Assembly (NCBI GenBank): GCA_965116155.1
Contig: OZ220488.1
Coordinates: 496,001 to 560,000, forward strand
Direction of reading: 5' to 3'
DNA from: G965116155 sp965116155
GTDB lineage: Bacteria > Bdellovibrionota > Bdellovibrionia > Bdellovibrionales > UBA1609
Length of the DNA: 64,000 bases
Shown here: positions 23,844-32,365 of the stretch, in pieces
Layout: each line of letters starts with the position of its first letter
Numbering within the stretch: position 1 is the first letter of the stretch
Notes under the pieces: model-generated
Seen by the model: only the letters and a program-made list of their open reading frames with translations
Database searches by the model: none
What the model was told of the DNA's origin: nothing
Program-made: the position numbers and the translations under genes

Positions 23844-26483
23844 TTAATTGGACCAATTAATTTTTTGTGGGACTTCTTTCAGGCGAAAGGACTCTATAAC
23901 GTCGCCCACCTTGATGTCGTTAAAGTTCGCAATACTCACACCGCACTCAAAACCCACTGCCACTTCTTTGGCGTCGTCTTTTTCACGCTTCAAGCTGCTC
24001 ACAACACCCTCGTACACCTGCTTGCCATCCCGCATAAGCCTTAACGAAGAGCTTTTGCAGATTTTGCCATCCACCACTGCGCAGCCCGCAATAGTACCCA
24101 CGCGTGGGATTTTAAATATCTTCCGCACCTCCACACGCCCCTCGGACTCTTCTGTCTGCTTAGGATCCAACAAGCCCTCCATAGCTTGCTTTAAATAATC
24201 CTCCATCTCGTAAATCACACGGTGCCTTTGTATGAGCACACCACGCTCCTTAGCCAGCTTTAAAGCCTCGCCTGCCACCCCGACACTAAAGCCCAAAATC
24301 ACCGCCCCACTCGTGGCCGCTAGCAGCACATCGTTTTTGCTCACTCCACCCACTCCAGAACCCACGAGCTTCAGCTCTACATCCTTGCAGCTTAAACGCT
24401 GACACATCTGTGCCAAAGCCTCCAAACTGCCCGATACATCCGCCTTTAAAACAACCGAAAGCACCTTGCTCTCTGTTTTGACTTTTGCAAAAAGCTCCTC
24501 TAGCGAAAGCTCACCCTCCCCAGCCTCTGACACGGGTTTGGCTTTTTTAGCCTCCTGCTCCTCCTGGTATACCTTAGCCAAATCTGTCGCCGCTTGCTCG
24601 CTCTTAACACAAACAAACCTATCTCCCGCCGTGCCCACAGCACAAAAGCCCACAATCCGCACAGGGTCGCTCGGTGACGCCTGTTTTATGTCTTCGCCTT
24701 TGTAATTTTGCAAGCGCCTCACCCGGCCCACCACATCACCCGCAACAAAGTGATCCATTTTTTTGAGCTTCCCCTCTTGAATTAAAACCGTACTCACAGG
24801 CCCCAGGCCCGGATCCATGTGGCTCTCTAAAACCACACCCAGTGCCGAGCACTTGGGGTTGGCTTTAAGTTCTTTCATCTCTGCCACCAAAAGCACCTGC
24901 TCCAGCAAAGTATCCAAACCCTCTTGCTTTAAAGCCGATACCTTACAAAAAGGCACATCCCCACCCCAGGACTCACTTACTACCTCTAACTGTGACAACT
25001 GCCCCTGCAAGGCCGACAAATCCCCGCCCCCGTCCTCTAGTTTATCTATTTTATTCACCGCCACCACCAAAGGCACACCCGCCGCCTTTGCATGGTCAAT
25101 GGCCTCTTTGGTTTGAGGCATCACGCCATCATCTGCCGCTACCACCAAAATTACCACGTCCGTTACATTGGCACCCCTTAAGCGCATGTTAGTAAAAGCC
25201 TCATGCCCTGGGGTGTCTATAAAGGTCACGCTCTGCTTAGGTGAACACTGCACCTTGTACGCCCCAATATGCTGCGTAATACCACCTGCCTCACCCGAAA
25301 CGGTTTCGGCTTTGCGTATGGCGTCAAGCAAAGTGGTTTTACCATGGTCCACATGCCCCATAACCGTCACCACAGGAGGCCTGGACTGCGGCGCATGCTC
25401 CACGTCGCCAAAACGCGCCGCCTGAATGCTGTCATCTAAGGTGCGCTTTTTGTTCTCCACCTTAAAGCCATGCTCCATAGCCAAAAGCTCCACGGTGTCG
25501 GCGTCTAAATCGGTATTCAGTGTGGCCTTTATGCCCTCTTGTATAAGTTTTTTCATCAGCACCGCAGCCTTAACGCCCATTGCATGCGCCAAGTTTGCAA
25601 CGCTCATAACACCATGCATATGCACCACACGCTTGTGCTCTGAGGCTTTGGTGAGCTGGGTTTTTTTTGACCGCACCAAGGCATCTGCTACGCGCTTTTT
25701 TTTCGGCTGAAACACCACCTCGCGCTTTCTAAAATCTGCCGCATTAAAAGCCGGCACCACCACAGCCTCACGCCCGCCCGCACCACGCGATTTGGTTTTG
25801 TCATCCCTATCACGCACCCCGCCTCCATGTTGAGACGACTCCACAAACCTCCCCCTCGTAGTGGGTTTGGGAGGGGCTTTAGTATCTGCCGTTCCTGCAA
25901 CAGGCGCAGCGCTCTTGGGTTGCGCTTGAGAGGGGCGCTTTTGCAACTGCGACAAATCCACATGGCCTAAAATTTTAGGACTCGTGCCCTCTTTTGCCTT
26001 GGGTGCCGGTATCGGAGTGGTTTTTTGGGCCTCAGCCTCGAGGGCTTTTTCTTTTAGTTTTTCTGGCGAATACGCCCCCTTACGCCGCACCACCTTTGCA
26101 CGAGCGGGAGCGGGCTTTGGTTCTGCTTGAGCCGCTATTACGGCAGCAACTTTTGGCGCCACTTTTTTGACCACTTTTTTTACTGCTTTTTTTGTAGGGG
26201 CTTTTTTGGTAACCACTTTTTTGGGTTTGGTAGCGGCAGCTTTGGCGGTAGTTTTTTTGGTGCTTTTTTTTGCAGTCTTTTTAGTGGTTTTAGCCGCCTT
26301 TTTAGTAACGGAACGCTTGGCAGGAGCCTGTGGGCTGAGCTTTTTTTGAATCTTTTCCAACACCTCTGGCTCTAAAACCGACATGTGGCTTTTAACCGGC
26401 AAGCCCCAAGCGCGGATCTTATCCATAAGCTCCAAAGGCTTAAGACCTATTTTTTTAGCAAACTCAAAAACTCTCGGTTGCAA
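23844..26483 (-). CDS. infB: Translation initiation factor IF-2
   Basis: An 879-residue GTPase that brings initiator tRNA to the ribosome. An N-terminal IF2N domain (RVFEFAKKIGLKPLELMDKI) is followed by a long Lys/Ala/Thr-rich linker (about 55-290), a second IF2N-like segment, and the G domain: GHVDHGKT, DTPGHEAF, NKIDK and SALK. Domains II-IV follow (GRVEVRKIFKIP, VGFECGVSIANFNDIKVGDVIE). The start is TTG behind AGAGGAT. It is the last gene of rimP-nusA-infB. Confidence 0.96.
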   Translation of the reverse strand: MQPRVFEFAKKIGLKPLELMDKIRAWGLPVKSHMSVLEPEVLEKIQKKLSPQAPAKRSVTKKAAKTTKKTAKKSTKKTTAKAAATKPKKVVTKKAPTKKAVKKVVKKVAPKVAAVIAAQAEPKPAPARAKVVRRKGAYSPEKLKEKALEAEAQKTTPIPAPKAKEGTSPKILGHVDLSQLQKRPSQAQPKSAAPVAGTADTKAPPKPTTRGRFVESSQHGGGVRDRDDKTKSRGAGGREAVVVPAFNAADFRKREVVFQPKKKRVADALVRSKKTQLTKASEHKRVVHMHGVMSVANLAHAMGVKAAVLMKKLIQEGIKATLNTDLDADTVELLAMEHGFKVENKKRTLDDSIQAARFGDVEHAPQSRPPVVTVMGHVDHGKTTLLDAIRKAETVSGEAGGITQHIGAYKVQCSPKQSVTFIDTPGHEAFTNMRLRGANVTDVVILVVAADDGVMPQTKEAIDHAKAAGVPLVVAVNKIDKLEDGGGDLSALQGQLSQLEVVSESWGGDVPFCKVSALKQEGLDTLLEQVLLVAEMKELKANPKCSALGVVLESHMDPGLGPVSTVLIQEGKLKKMDHFVAGDVVGRVRRLQNYKGEDIKQASPSDPVRIVGFCAVGTAGDRFVCVKSEQAATDLAKVYQEEQEAKKAKPVSEAGEGELSLEELFAKVKTESKVLSVVLKADVSGSLEALAQMCQRLSCKDVELKLVGSGVGGVSKNDVLLAATSGAVILGFSVGVAGEALKLAKERGVLIQRHRVIYEMEDYLKQAMEGLLDPKQTEESEGRVEVRKIFKIPRVGTIAGCAVVDGKICKSSSLRLMRDGKQVYEGVVSSLKREKDDAKEVAVGFECGVSIANFNDIKVGDVIESFRLKEVPQKINWSN

Positions 26484-26514
26484 CTCGGTGTATCCTCTTA
26501 TTAAACCTCTGGGG

Positions 26515-28002
26515 TTAAACCTCTTGGTTGGTCTCTACCTTTGTGGCAGCAGCGCCAGTGGTGTTCGCATCTGTACTGCCAGGGGTTTTGTTTTCATCTG
26601 CTCCACTTGTTTCCGCTGGTTCACCTGTTGGCTCCTGATTTGTGACTGCTGCACTGTCTCCAGAAGCCTCTCGCAGGGCCTCTTTTTTCTCTCGCTCGAG
26701 GGCCTCTTTGTGTTCTTCCCAACTAGGAGGCTTTGTGCCTTTAGACTCGTAATCTTGTTTTAATTTTTGTGCGCTTGCTATTAGTTTGGCCGCTTTTTCG
26801 GGATCTTCGTAGCTAGCCAAGCCGACTACCTCTTCTACAGAGGCTTGTGCAATTTGTTCAAAAGACGCAAAACCACCTTGAAAAATACTGCGCGCCATAA
26901 GCTCGTTCACCCCAGGCAAAAGTTGCAAGTTAAAAATAGCCGCCTGGGTTTGTTCCTCTAGTTTGCTTTGGGCCACGATGTCCAGGTTCCAACCCGTTAA
27001 CTTAGAGGCTAGGCGCACATTTTGCCCTTTGCGACCAATGGCGAGGCTCAGTTTTTCATCCGGCACCACCACTTGCATCTCTTTGGCCTCTTCATTAATA
27101 AACACCTTTGCTACCTCTGCAGGTGCCAAGGCGGAGCAAACAAATTTAGTAGGGTCTTCATCCCAGTGGATGATGTCTATTTTTTCGCCATTTAGCTCTT
27201 GCACCACATTTTGCACCCGGCAGCCCTTCATGCCCACGCATGCACCCACAGGGTCTACCATGGTGTCTTTGCTCACCACGGCGATCTTAGCCCGCGCGCC
27301 CGGCTCGCGCGCCGCCGCCACGATCTCCACCACACCATCGTAAATCTCAGGCACCTCGGACTCGAAAAGTTTTACCATATATTTTTCACTGGCCCGCGAC
27401 ATCACAATCTGCGGACCACGTGTTAGCTGGCGCACCTCCAAAATATAACCCTGCACACGATCCCCGGCTCTGTACTGCTCCCCTGGTATCTGCTCCCTAA
27501 AGGGTATACATGCCTCTGTGCGCCCTAGGTCTACCACGATAGCGCCCCGCTCCTGTCGGCGCGCTATACCTGAAGCCACCTCGCCCTGACGTTCGCCAAA
27601 CTCAGCAAAGATCACCTCTTTTTCAGCATCGCGCACCTTTTGATTAATAATATGCTTGGCCTGGTGGGCTGCAATACGGCCCAAGCCATCCATCTCTAAA
27701 TGCACCCCTATGGAATCCTGCACCTGTGCTGCAGGATCTAACTCCAAAGCGTCTGAGAGCTTGATCTCAACCTCTGGGTCAATAAACTCCTCGTCCTTTA
27801 CCACCTCTTTAAACTCTATCAGCTCTACTTCGCCGCTTTCTTCATTGTATTGGGCCTCGATCTCCCGGTAAGTGCCCCATTTTTTGCGCGCAGCTGCTAA
27901 AAGGCCATTCACCACAGCGTCGATCACAATCTGGCGGTCTATGCCCTTGTCACGGCTCACCTGCTCGATCATACGGCTTAAATTTGAAAAAACACTTTCC
28001 AC
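26515..28002 (-). CDS. nusA: Transcription termination/antitermination factor NusA
   Basis: A 495-residue protein with the NusA N-terminal RNA-polymerase-binding domain, an S1 domain (ASGIARRQERGAIVVDLGRTEACIP), two KH domains (VGACVGMKGCRVQNVVQELNGEKID; LSLAIGRKGQNVRLASKLTGW) and a helix-hairpin-helix acidic region. The C-terminal 60 residues are acidic and low-complexity. The start is GTG with AAGGAG. It is co-transcribed with rimP (9 bases upstream) and infB (31 bases downstream). Confidence 0.96.
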   Translation of the reverse strand: MESVFSNLSRMIEQVSRDKGIDRQIVIDAVVNGLLAAARKKWGTYREIEAQYNEESGEVELIEFKEVVKDEEFIDPEVEIKLSDALELDPAAQVQDSIGVHLEMDGLGRIAAHQAKHIINQKVRDAEKEVIFAEFGERQGEVASGIARRQERGAIVVDLGRTEACIPFREQIPGEQYRAGDRVQGYILEVRQLTRGPQIVMSRASEKYMVKLFESEVPEIYDGVVEIVAAAREPGARAKIAVVSKDTMVDPVGACVGMKGCRVQNVVQELNGEKIDIIHWDEDPTKFVCSALAPAEVAKVFINEEAKEMQVVVPDEKLSLAIGRKGQNVRLASKLTGWNLDIVAQSKLEEQTQAAIFNLQLLPGVNELMARSIFQGGFASFEQIAQASVEEVVGLASYEDPEKAAKLIASAQKLKQDYESKGTKPPSWEEHKEALEREKKEALREASGDSAAVTNQEPTGEPAETSGADENKTPGSTDANTTGAAATKVETNQEV

Positions 28003-28011
28003 CCGGTCTCC

Positions 28012-28512
28012 TTAGGTTTCAAAAAGCAATTGCGCGTGGGATAGCTCCGACCACTCCACCCACAAAGCCTCCTTGTTGCCTTTTAATAACTTTAAACCCT
28101 TTTGTGGCTCCACCTCTAAAAGCTGTGCCTCAAAGTTTTTTATTTTTATACCACCCTCTAGCACCTTTAGCTCCTTTAGCCTGAGTTTTAATTTTTTCCC
28201 CAACACCTGCCTAAAATGCCGCGCCTTGCTTAAGCGCCTCTCAAGGCCGGGCGACGAAACCTCTAGGTCGTAGTTGGCGCCCAGCTTAGTGTCCACACCC
28301 AGCCTGAACCTTAAGGCGCGCGACACAGTGGCACAATCCTCCAAGGTGGGCGAGCCATAATCTCCCTTAGGAGAAGGCCGCTCGATAAACACCCTCAGCT
28401 TTTGCCCCGGCAAAAGATCAAAATCGTACAAACGCAAACCTTTCTCTAAAACCACCGACTCCATCAAGGCCTCAAGCGGCTTTTGATGGGCTTTTGCGGC
28501 CGTGGTTTGCAT
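28012..28512 (-). CDS. rimP: Ribosome maturation factor RimP
   Basis: A 166-residue protein needed for 30S subunit assembly. The chosen start ATG 28512 has AGAGGAT upstream; an open extension to 28605 runs through a terminator hairpin and was rejected. Family features are LYDFDLLPGQKLRVFIERP, the SRALRFRLGVD helix and the strongly conserved LEVSSPGLERRL. It is the first gene of the nusA-infB operon. Confidence 0.93.
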   Translation of the reverse strand: MQTTAAKAHQKPLEALMESVVLEKGLRLYDFDLLPGQKLRVFIERPSPKGDYGSPTLEDCATVSRALRFRLGVDTKLGANYDLEVSSPGLERRLSKARHFRQVLGKKLKLRLKELKVLEGGIKIKNFEAQLLEVEPQKGLKLLKGNKEALWVEWSELSHAQLLFET

Positions 28513-28581
28513 AGTATCCTCTTTGGTTGTTCCTTGCGCTGCCTCTTTAATGGCAAAATGGCAAACGGCACAAATTGGGCA

Positions 28582-28618
28582 CAAACAAAAAAGCCAAGGC
28601 CGCACATGCGCCTTGGCT
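28582..28618 (-). terminator. Orphan Rho-independent terminator upstream of rimP
   Basis: On the minus strand a perfect 9-bp stem (AGCCAAGGC/GCCTTGGCT) with a GC-containing loop is followed by TTTTTTGTTTG. There is no minus-strand gene between it and the divergent start at 28790, so it ends either a small RNA or an attenuated leader of the rimP operon. Confidence 0.75.
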
Positions 28619-28730
28619 CTTTAGGACAATCCAAAAGTGCTTGCGACTACAAGTACCACCACCCAGGGTTCTTAGGCAAGTTTAAGTTGGTGCTCTAGCG
28701 CTTTAAATGCTTCGTGTGATACTGTTTATA
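28619..28730 (-). ncRNA. Candidate small RNA or regulatory leader of rimP-nusA-infB
   Basis: Inferred only from the orphan terminator at 28582-28618 and an AT-rich ACTATATAAAC stretch around 28730 that could hold a -10 box. The transcript would be about 130-150 bases. I see no tRNA shape and no match to 6S RNA that I can support. Boundaries are approximate. Confidence 0.25.
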
Positions 28731-28789
28731 TAGTTACATGGTGCTATATGGCGCAGCTTTTGCTGTGGGGGCTTGTATAGGTAAGACAA

Positions 28790-30097
28790 ATGCGCAGATT
28801 TAACACTTTTGCAAAAGCTATCCAGCGCGTGAGGGCGCCCTCACTAACACTTTTATGCTCACGCCTGCTTTTCCTAGGGGTCTGGCTAGGGGGCTGGGGC
28901 TTTTTTATGCATCCAAGCCTCGCGCAGCTAGGCCCAGGCATTGGTCTTGAGCTCAGCCCCATTAGCATAAACGAGCAAAGGCGCATCTACAAAGAGCTTT
29001 ACATAGAACCTGAGAGCGCCATTTTATCGCGCCAGGCTCCAGCAGAGTCAGCCACGCCTCAGGCCGACACTGTAGCAACCCCTGCACCAACCACCGCCCA
29101 GCTGCTTGAGACGCTTGAGGCTGCAGAACTGCAAGCGCAACAGGCCACCGCCGCCGATAACTTACCAAAGGATACGCCAGGCAGTGTGCCAAGTGCTGCG
29201 CCAGACCACGCCACGGGCGGATCCGCAGGGCCTGCGGATGTGGCTCTAGAAGAAAGCTCCGCTTTAGATGCAGATACTTCAAGCACTGGCACTGCAGATG
29301 GTTTAAAGGCTTCCCCCACAACTTTGGCACAAACAGCGGAAGAAGACTTAGCTCTGCCTCCCTCGGGTTTTGATGTGCCTGCAGTGCCACCAAGTGCGCC
29401 AGGTGCGTCAGCGGATGCTTCAAAAAAGGCTCCCGCACCTGCTTTGCCAAAGCCTAAACGGGGCCATCGGTTTAGGTTGGGGCTTTTGGGTGGTGCCAGT
29501 GCCTATAACACTTTGGTGAATTCTGGGTATTGGAATGTGGCGCCGCGGCCTCGCATTGGGTTAAGCCTGGGGGCTTTGGTGGAGGTGCCCGTAAAATATC
29601 CCTTTGAAATCGATTTGGGTTATATGTATTTGCGCCACACCACGCAGGACCCTGCCATAACCCAAGGGTTATGGGTGCAAATGGTGCACCAACAAAACGT
29701 GATGCTCTCGATGCGGCTGCGTTTGTTTAAGGACTTTGCTTTTCATCCTTATGTAGGTGGAACGTTGGCGGTGGTGCACCGCCTGTCTCGACTTTGCAAT
29801 GCGACCTTTGTTATGGGAGCCACCAGTTGCACGCCTGTCTCGGCGCAATTTTTTGCTGTACCGGTGCAGCACTCACCGTGGGCTTTAGATGCCGGCTTGG
29901 TACTGGGTGCGGATTTGCAGCTGAGTGATGCTTTTGCCCTTGGGGTGGATGCGCGATATTTTATTAATATTACCCACGGGCAAAATCTTAGCAACATAGC
30001 CAGCGGCACCAACTTTAATCAGTATTATTTGTTTTTCTCCAACCTCGAGCAAACCCACTACTACACCCTCAACCTCGCTTTAAAATACGGATTTTAG
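28790..30097 (+). CDS. Outer-membrane beta-barrel protein with a disordered linker
   Basis: A 435-residue exported protein. A long N-terminus with signal peptide (LFLGVWLGGWGFFMHPSLAQ) leads to an Ala/Pro/Ser/Thr-rich, probably disordered region (about 75-220) and a C-terminal barrel domain (about 225-435: HRFRLGLLGGASAY..., ending LALKYGF with the terminal Phe used for barrel assembly). Residues 11-25 (IQRVRAPSLTLLCSR) are encoded by a collapsed copy of the intergenic repeat family (28821-28863), so the N-region of the signal peptide is repeat-derived. The TAG stop is the first triplet of repeat copy 5. Confidence 0.78.
   Translation: MRRFNTFAKAIQRVRAPSLTLLCSRLLFLGVWLGGWGFFMHPSLAQLGPGIGLELSPISINEQRRIYKELYIEPESAILSRQAPAESATPQADTVATPAPTTAQLLETLEAAELQAQQATAADNLPKDTPGSVPSAAPDHATGGSAGPADVALEESSALDADTSSTGTADGLKASPTTLAQTAEEDLALPPSGFDVPAVPPSAPGASADASKKAPAPALPKPKRGHRFRLGLLGGASAYNTLVNSGYWNVAPRPRIGLSLGALVEVPVKYPFEIDLGYMYLRHTTQDPAITQGLWVQMVHQQNVMLSMRLRLFKDFAFHPYVGGTLAVVHRLSRLCNATFVMGATSCTPVSAQFFAVPVQHSPWALDAGLVLGADLQLSDAFALGVDARYFINITHGQNLSNIASGTNFNQYYLFFSNLEQTHYYTLNLALKYGF
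28821..28863 (-). repeat. Collapsed repeat copy inside a coding region
   Basis: TCCAGCGCGTGAGGGCGCC followed by CTCACTAACACTTTTATGCTCACG is the fused pair of outer arms seen in reverse at 37868-37986, 46388-46509 and 58818-58940, with the loop of about 70 bases missing. It centres on the 16-bp palindrome GTGAGGGCGCCCTCAC and is in frame within the outer-membrane protein gene. Confidence 0.75.
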
Positions 30098-30262
30098 AGC
30101 GCTAGCCCACTTAACTGGTATATACTCTGTGGTCTCGGGCTGGTGCGCAACTCATATCCCAAAAATCATTAATCCACACAAGCGCCTTGGCAGCACCGCA
30201 TGTTTGCCGATCAAGCGAGGCGCCCAGAATCGCCCACAGAGTATATACCAGTTAAGTGGGCA
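30095..30262. repeat. Modular repeat copy 5 with a perfect 28-bp inverted repeat
   Basis: Starts TAGAGCGCTAG (TAG is the stop of the upstream gene). The arms 30105-30132 and 30234-30261 are perfectly complementary over 28 bp and enclose about 100 bases. The arm sequence is unlike the AAAATTCTCTGGGA arms of other copies although it sits in the same position after GCTAG. Confidence 0.75.
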
Positions 30263-30307
30263 TACACATTATAACAGGAGCAACATAAACTGTTTCTAGC
30301 CGCAGCA

Positions 30308-30400
30308 ATGGCCTTAGTAATTGGGCTTGCTCCACACACGAAACATATCCCAATGCACAAAGAGCTTTATAGACGCATAATAGCTCACCCTAATTATTAG
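30308..30400 (+). pseudogene. Possible remnant of a small secreted-peptide gene
   Basis: A 30-codon open frame (MALVIGLAPHTKHIPMHKEL...). In frame upstream is AAACTGTTTCTAGCCGCAGCA, which would complete a signal-like N-terminus (KLFLAAAMALVIGLA). An AGGAG lies at 30276-30280, and at 30285 the sequence reads CATAAACTG where ATGAAACTG would give a perfect start, as if one G had been lost. It may be a decayed gene, or translation may begin at 30308. Low confidence. Confidence 0.25.
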
Positions 30401-30405
30401 AGAGT

Positions 30406-30445
30406 TTGCACTCTTATTGTATACGTGTTATGCAGTTAACGTATA
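30406..30445 (+). promoter_or_regulatory. Candidate promoter with overlapping palindrome
   Basis: TTGCAC and TATGCA are separated by 17 bases. An imperfect palindrome TATACGT...ACGTATA (30420-30445), with inner GTTA/TAAC, covers the -10 region and could be an operator for the secreted protein gene starting at 30471. Confidence 0.4.
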
Positions 30446-30470
30446 AGTCACAAAAAACGGCAGGTGTAGT

Positions 30471-31061
30471 ATGAAAAAACTTATTCTCTCCTTTTTTAGC
30501 CTTTCTTTTGCAGCTGCCGTAGCTATGGCACAAGACGGATCCCAAACCGCTTGGGATAAAAATGCAGAAACCAAAAACCTTCTGCACGCCATAGAAAGCC
30601 AATACACCAAAGACGCGGCAGACTTTTTGCGCGATATCGAAGCATGGGCCAAAGACCCAGAGGTATTACGCTTGCTAAAAGTATTAGTTAACAATAATGC
30701 AAGCGCCATGGTTAATGCCATAAGCGACGCTAGGCGAGCAAAAAAATTGCCCTCACACACAGACAATGCACTAAGTATGTTTTTATTTGCAACCAATGCA
30801 CCCTGTGCCTCTTTTAAGTCCAGGGTGGATAAAAGCTTTTTTGATATGGAATCCATTGGTGGCGGCCTAGAGCACGCTCGCAAAAAACGCCAATTCGAAA
30901 CCGAGCGCATCATCACATGGCTTAAAGCCTCTAAAAAACCTGGTACTAACGAAAAGGAAAAAGCCTGCGCCAAGAGCATTGCCACCCGCATGTTTAAGCG
31001 CGGCTACATACCGCTCACCACTTACAAAGACTTGGCTAAAGATTTAGGAATTAAAGACTAG
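30471..31061 (+). CDS. Small secreted protein of unknown function
   Basis: A 196-residue protein with a clear signal peptide (MKKLILSFFSLSFAAAVAMAQ) and an otherwise helical, Lys/Ala/Asp-rich mature part with two cysteines (in APCASF and KACAKS). No membrane segment after the signal and no family recognised. The candidate promoter and palindrome upstream suggest an independently regulated gene. It is convergent with ftsZ; only 31 bases separate them, holding a repeat fragment. Confidence 0.65.
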   Translation: MKKLILSFFSLSFAAAVAMAQDGSQTAWDKNAETKNLLHAIESQYTKDAADFLRDIEAWAKDPEVLRLLKVLVNNNASAMVNAISDARRAKKLPSHTDNALSMFLFATNAPCASFKSRVDKSFFDMESIGGGLEHARKKRQFETERIITWLKASKKPGTNEKEKACAKSIATRMFKRGYIPLTTYKDLAKDLGIKD

Positions 31062-31064
31062 TCC

Positions 31065-31092
31065 AATATCCTGGGATTAAGCGGCGCTCCTA
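31065..31092. repeat. Fragment of the modular repeat
   Basis: CTGGGATTAAGCGGCGCTCCT matches the start of copies 4 and 10 (CTGGGATAAAGCGGCGCTCCT at 16717). Only this piece is present between two convergent genes. Confidence 0.5.
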
Positions 31093-32322
31093 TTAAAGAG
31101 TTTCGGCTAACGCCTTAGCACGATCCACATCTGGAGTGGACACAGCATCAGGCGAACACTCTTCTTGCGCCACAAGGGTTTCGCTTGTAGCATCTACCGC
31201 AACAGGCTCCGTAAGCGAAGCCGCACCAGCCCCTGCACGCCGATCACCACCCAACGCACTATTAGGGTCAGACCATTTCATTTTATCCGCCTGCCAGGCG
31301 AGCTGTTTTTCTACATTCACCTGCATGCGATCAATCTTGTGCTCCACACCCGTGCGCTGGCTCTCACCATCACCAAAACCTGTCGCAATAACCGTAACCC
31401 TTAAACCCTCAAGCTGCTTGTCGATCACGGCACCAAAAATAATTTCAGCATCCTTATGCGCCACCTCAGTAATTAAACTCGAAGCCTCATTAACCTCCCA
31501 CAAGGTTAAATCACTGCCACCCGTAACGTTGATAATTAAACCCATCGCACCCTCGATAGAAGTGTTTTCTAACAACGGCGACGATATGGCCTGAGACGCA
31601 GCCTCTACCGCACGACCCTCACCCTGAGCATATCCCGCACCCATCAAAGTGCGCCCCTGCTCCAACATAATGGTCTTAACATCTGCAAAGTCTAAATTGA
31701 TCAAACCCCGGCGGTTAATTAAATCCGATATGCCACGCACCGCCTGCAACAACACCGCATCGGCCTGCTTAAAGGTGTCGACCAAAGAGGTCTTCTCACC
31801 CGCAACAGAAAGCAACTTTTGGTTCGGCACCACAATAAGTGAATCCACCTCGCGCCTTAGTTGCTCAATGCCTTGCACGGCTTGGTTTTGTCGTTTGCGC
31901 CCTTCAAATAAAAACGGCCGCGTCACAACTCCAATGGTCAGCGCTCCCGACTCGCGCGCAATCTGCGCCACAATAGGGGCCGCGCCTGTACCCGTGCCGC
32001 CGCCCATACCAGCCGTTACAAACACCATGTCCGAATGGCCAATTTTTTCCACCAACTCGCTATAAGACTCTATAGCCGCACGCCGGCCCACCTCAGGGTT
32101 AGCCCCCGCCCCAAGGCCACGGGTAAGCTCGCCCCCCAACTGCACTTTGGCTTCGGATTTGTTGGCTTCTAAAGCCTGATGATCGGTGTTGGCTGCGATA
32201 AACTCCACCCCAGCCAAGCCATCTGCAATCATAGTGTCAACCGCATTGCCGCCACCACCACCAACACCCACGACACGAATGTTGGCTCCGAACTCCTTTG
32301 TCTCTGTTGCAAGCTCTAGCAT
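31093..32322 (-). CDS. ftsZ: Cell division GTPase FtsZ
   Basis: A 409-residue tubulin homologue that forms the division ring. It has the GTP-binding GVGGGGGNAVDTM, the tubulin signature GGGTGTGAAP and the T7 loop region (NLDFADVKTIM). The globular part ends near residue 320. The C-terminal tail of about 85 residues is variable and ends DVDRAKALAETL. I cannot see the usual C-terminal peptide (D-x-P-x-F-L/I-R-like) that binds FtsA and ZipA. ftsA is also absent from its normal place between ftsQ and ftsZ. The start is ATG with GGGG upstream. Confidence 0.96.
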   Translation of the reverse strand: MLELATETKEFGANIRVVGVGGGGGNAVDTMIADGLAGVEFIAANTDHQALEANKSEAKVQLGGELTRGLGAGANPEVGRRAAIESYSELVEKIGHSDMVFVTAGMGGGTGTGAAPIVAQIARESGALTIGVVTRPFLFEGRKRQNQAVQGIEQLRREVDSLIVVPNQKLLSVAGEKTSLVDTFKQADAVLLQAVRGISDLINRRGLINLDFADVKTIMLEQGRTLMGAGYAQGEGRAVEAASQAISSPLLENTSIEGAMGLIINVTGGSDLTLWEVNEASSLITEVAHKDAEIIFGAVIDKQLEGLRVTVIATGFGDGESQRTGVEHKIDRMQVNVEKQLAWQADKMKWSDPNSALGGDRRAGAGAASLTEPVAVDATSETLVAQEECSPDAVSTPDVDRAKALAETL

Positions 32323-32365
32323 AAAACCCCCAAGTTACGTAAAAAAACCTTAACCCCCACCGGCC

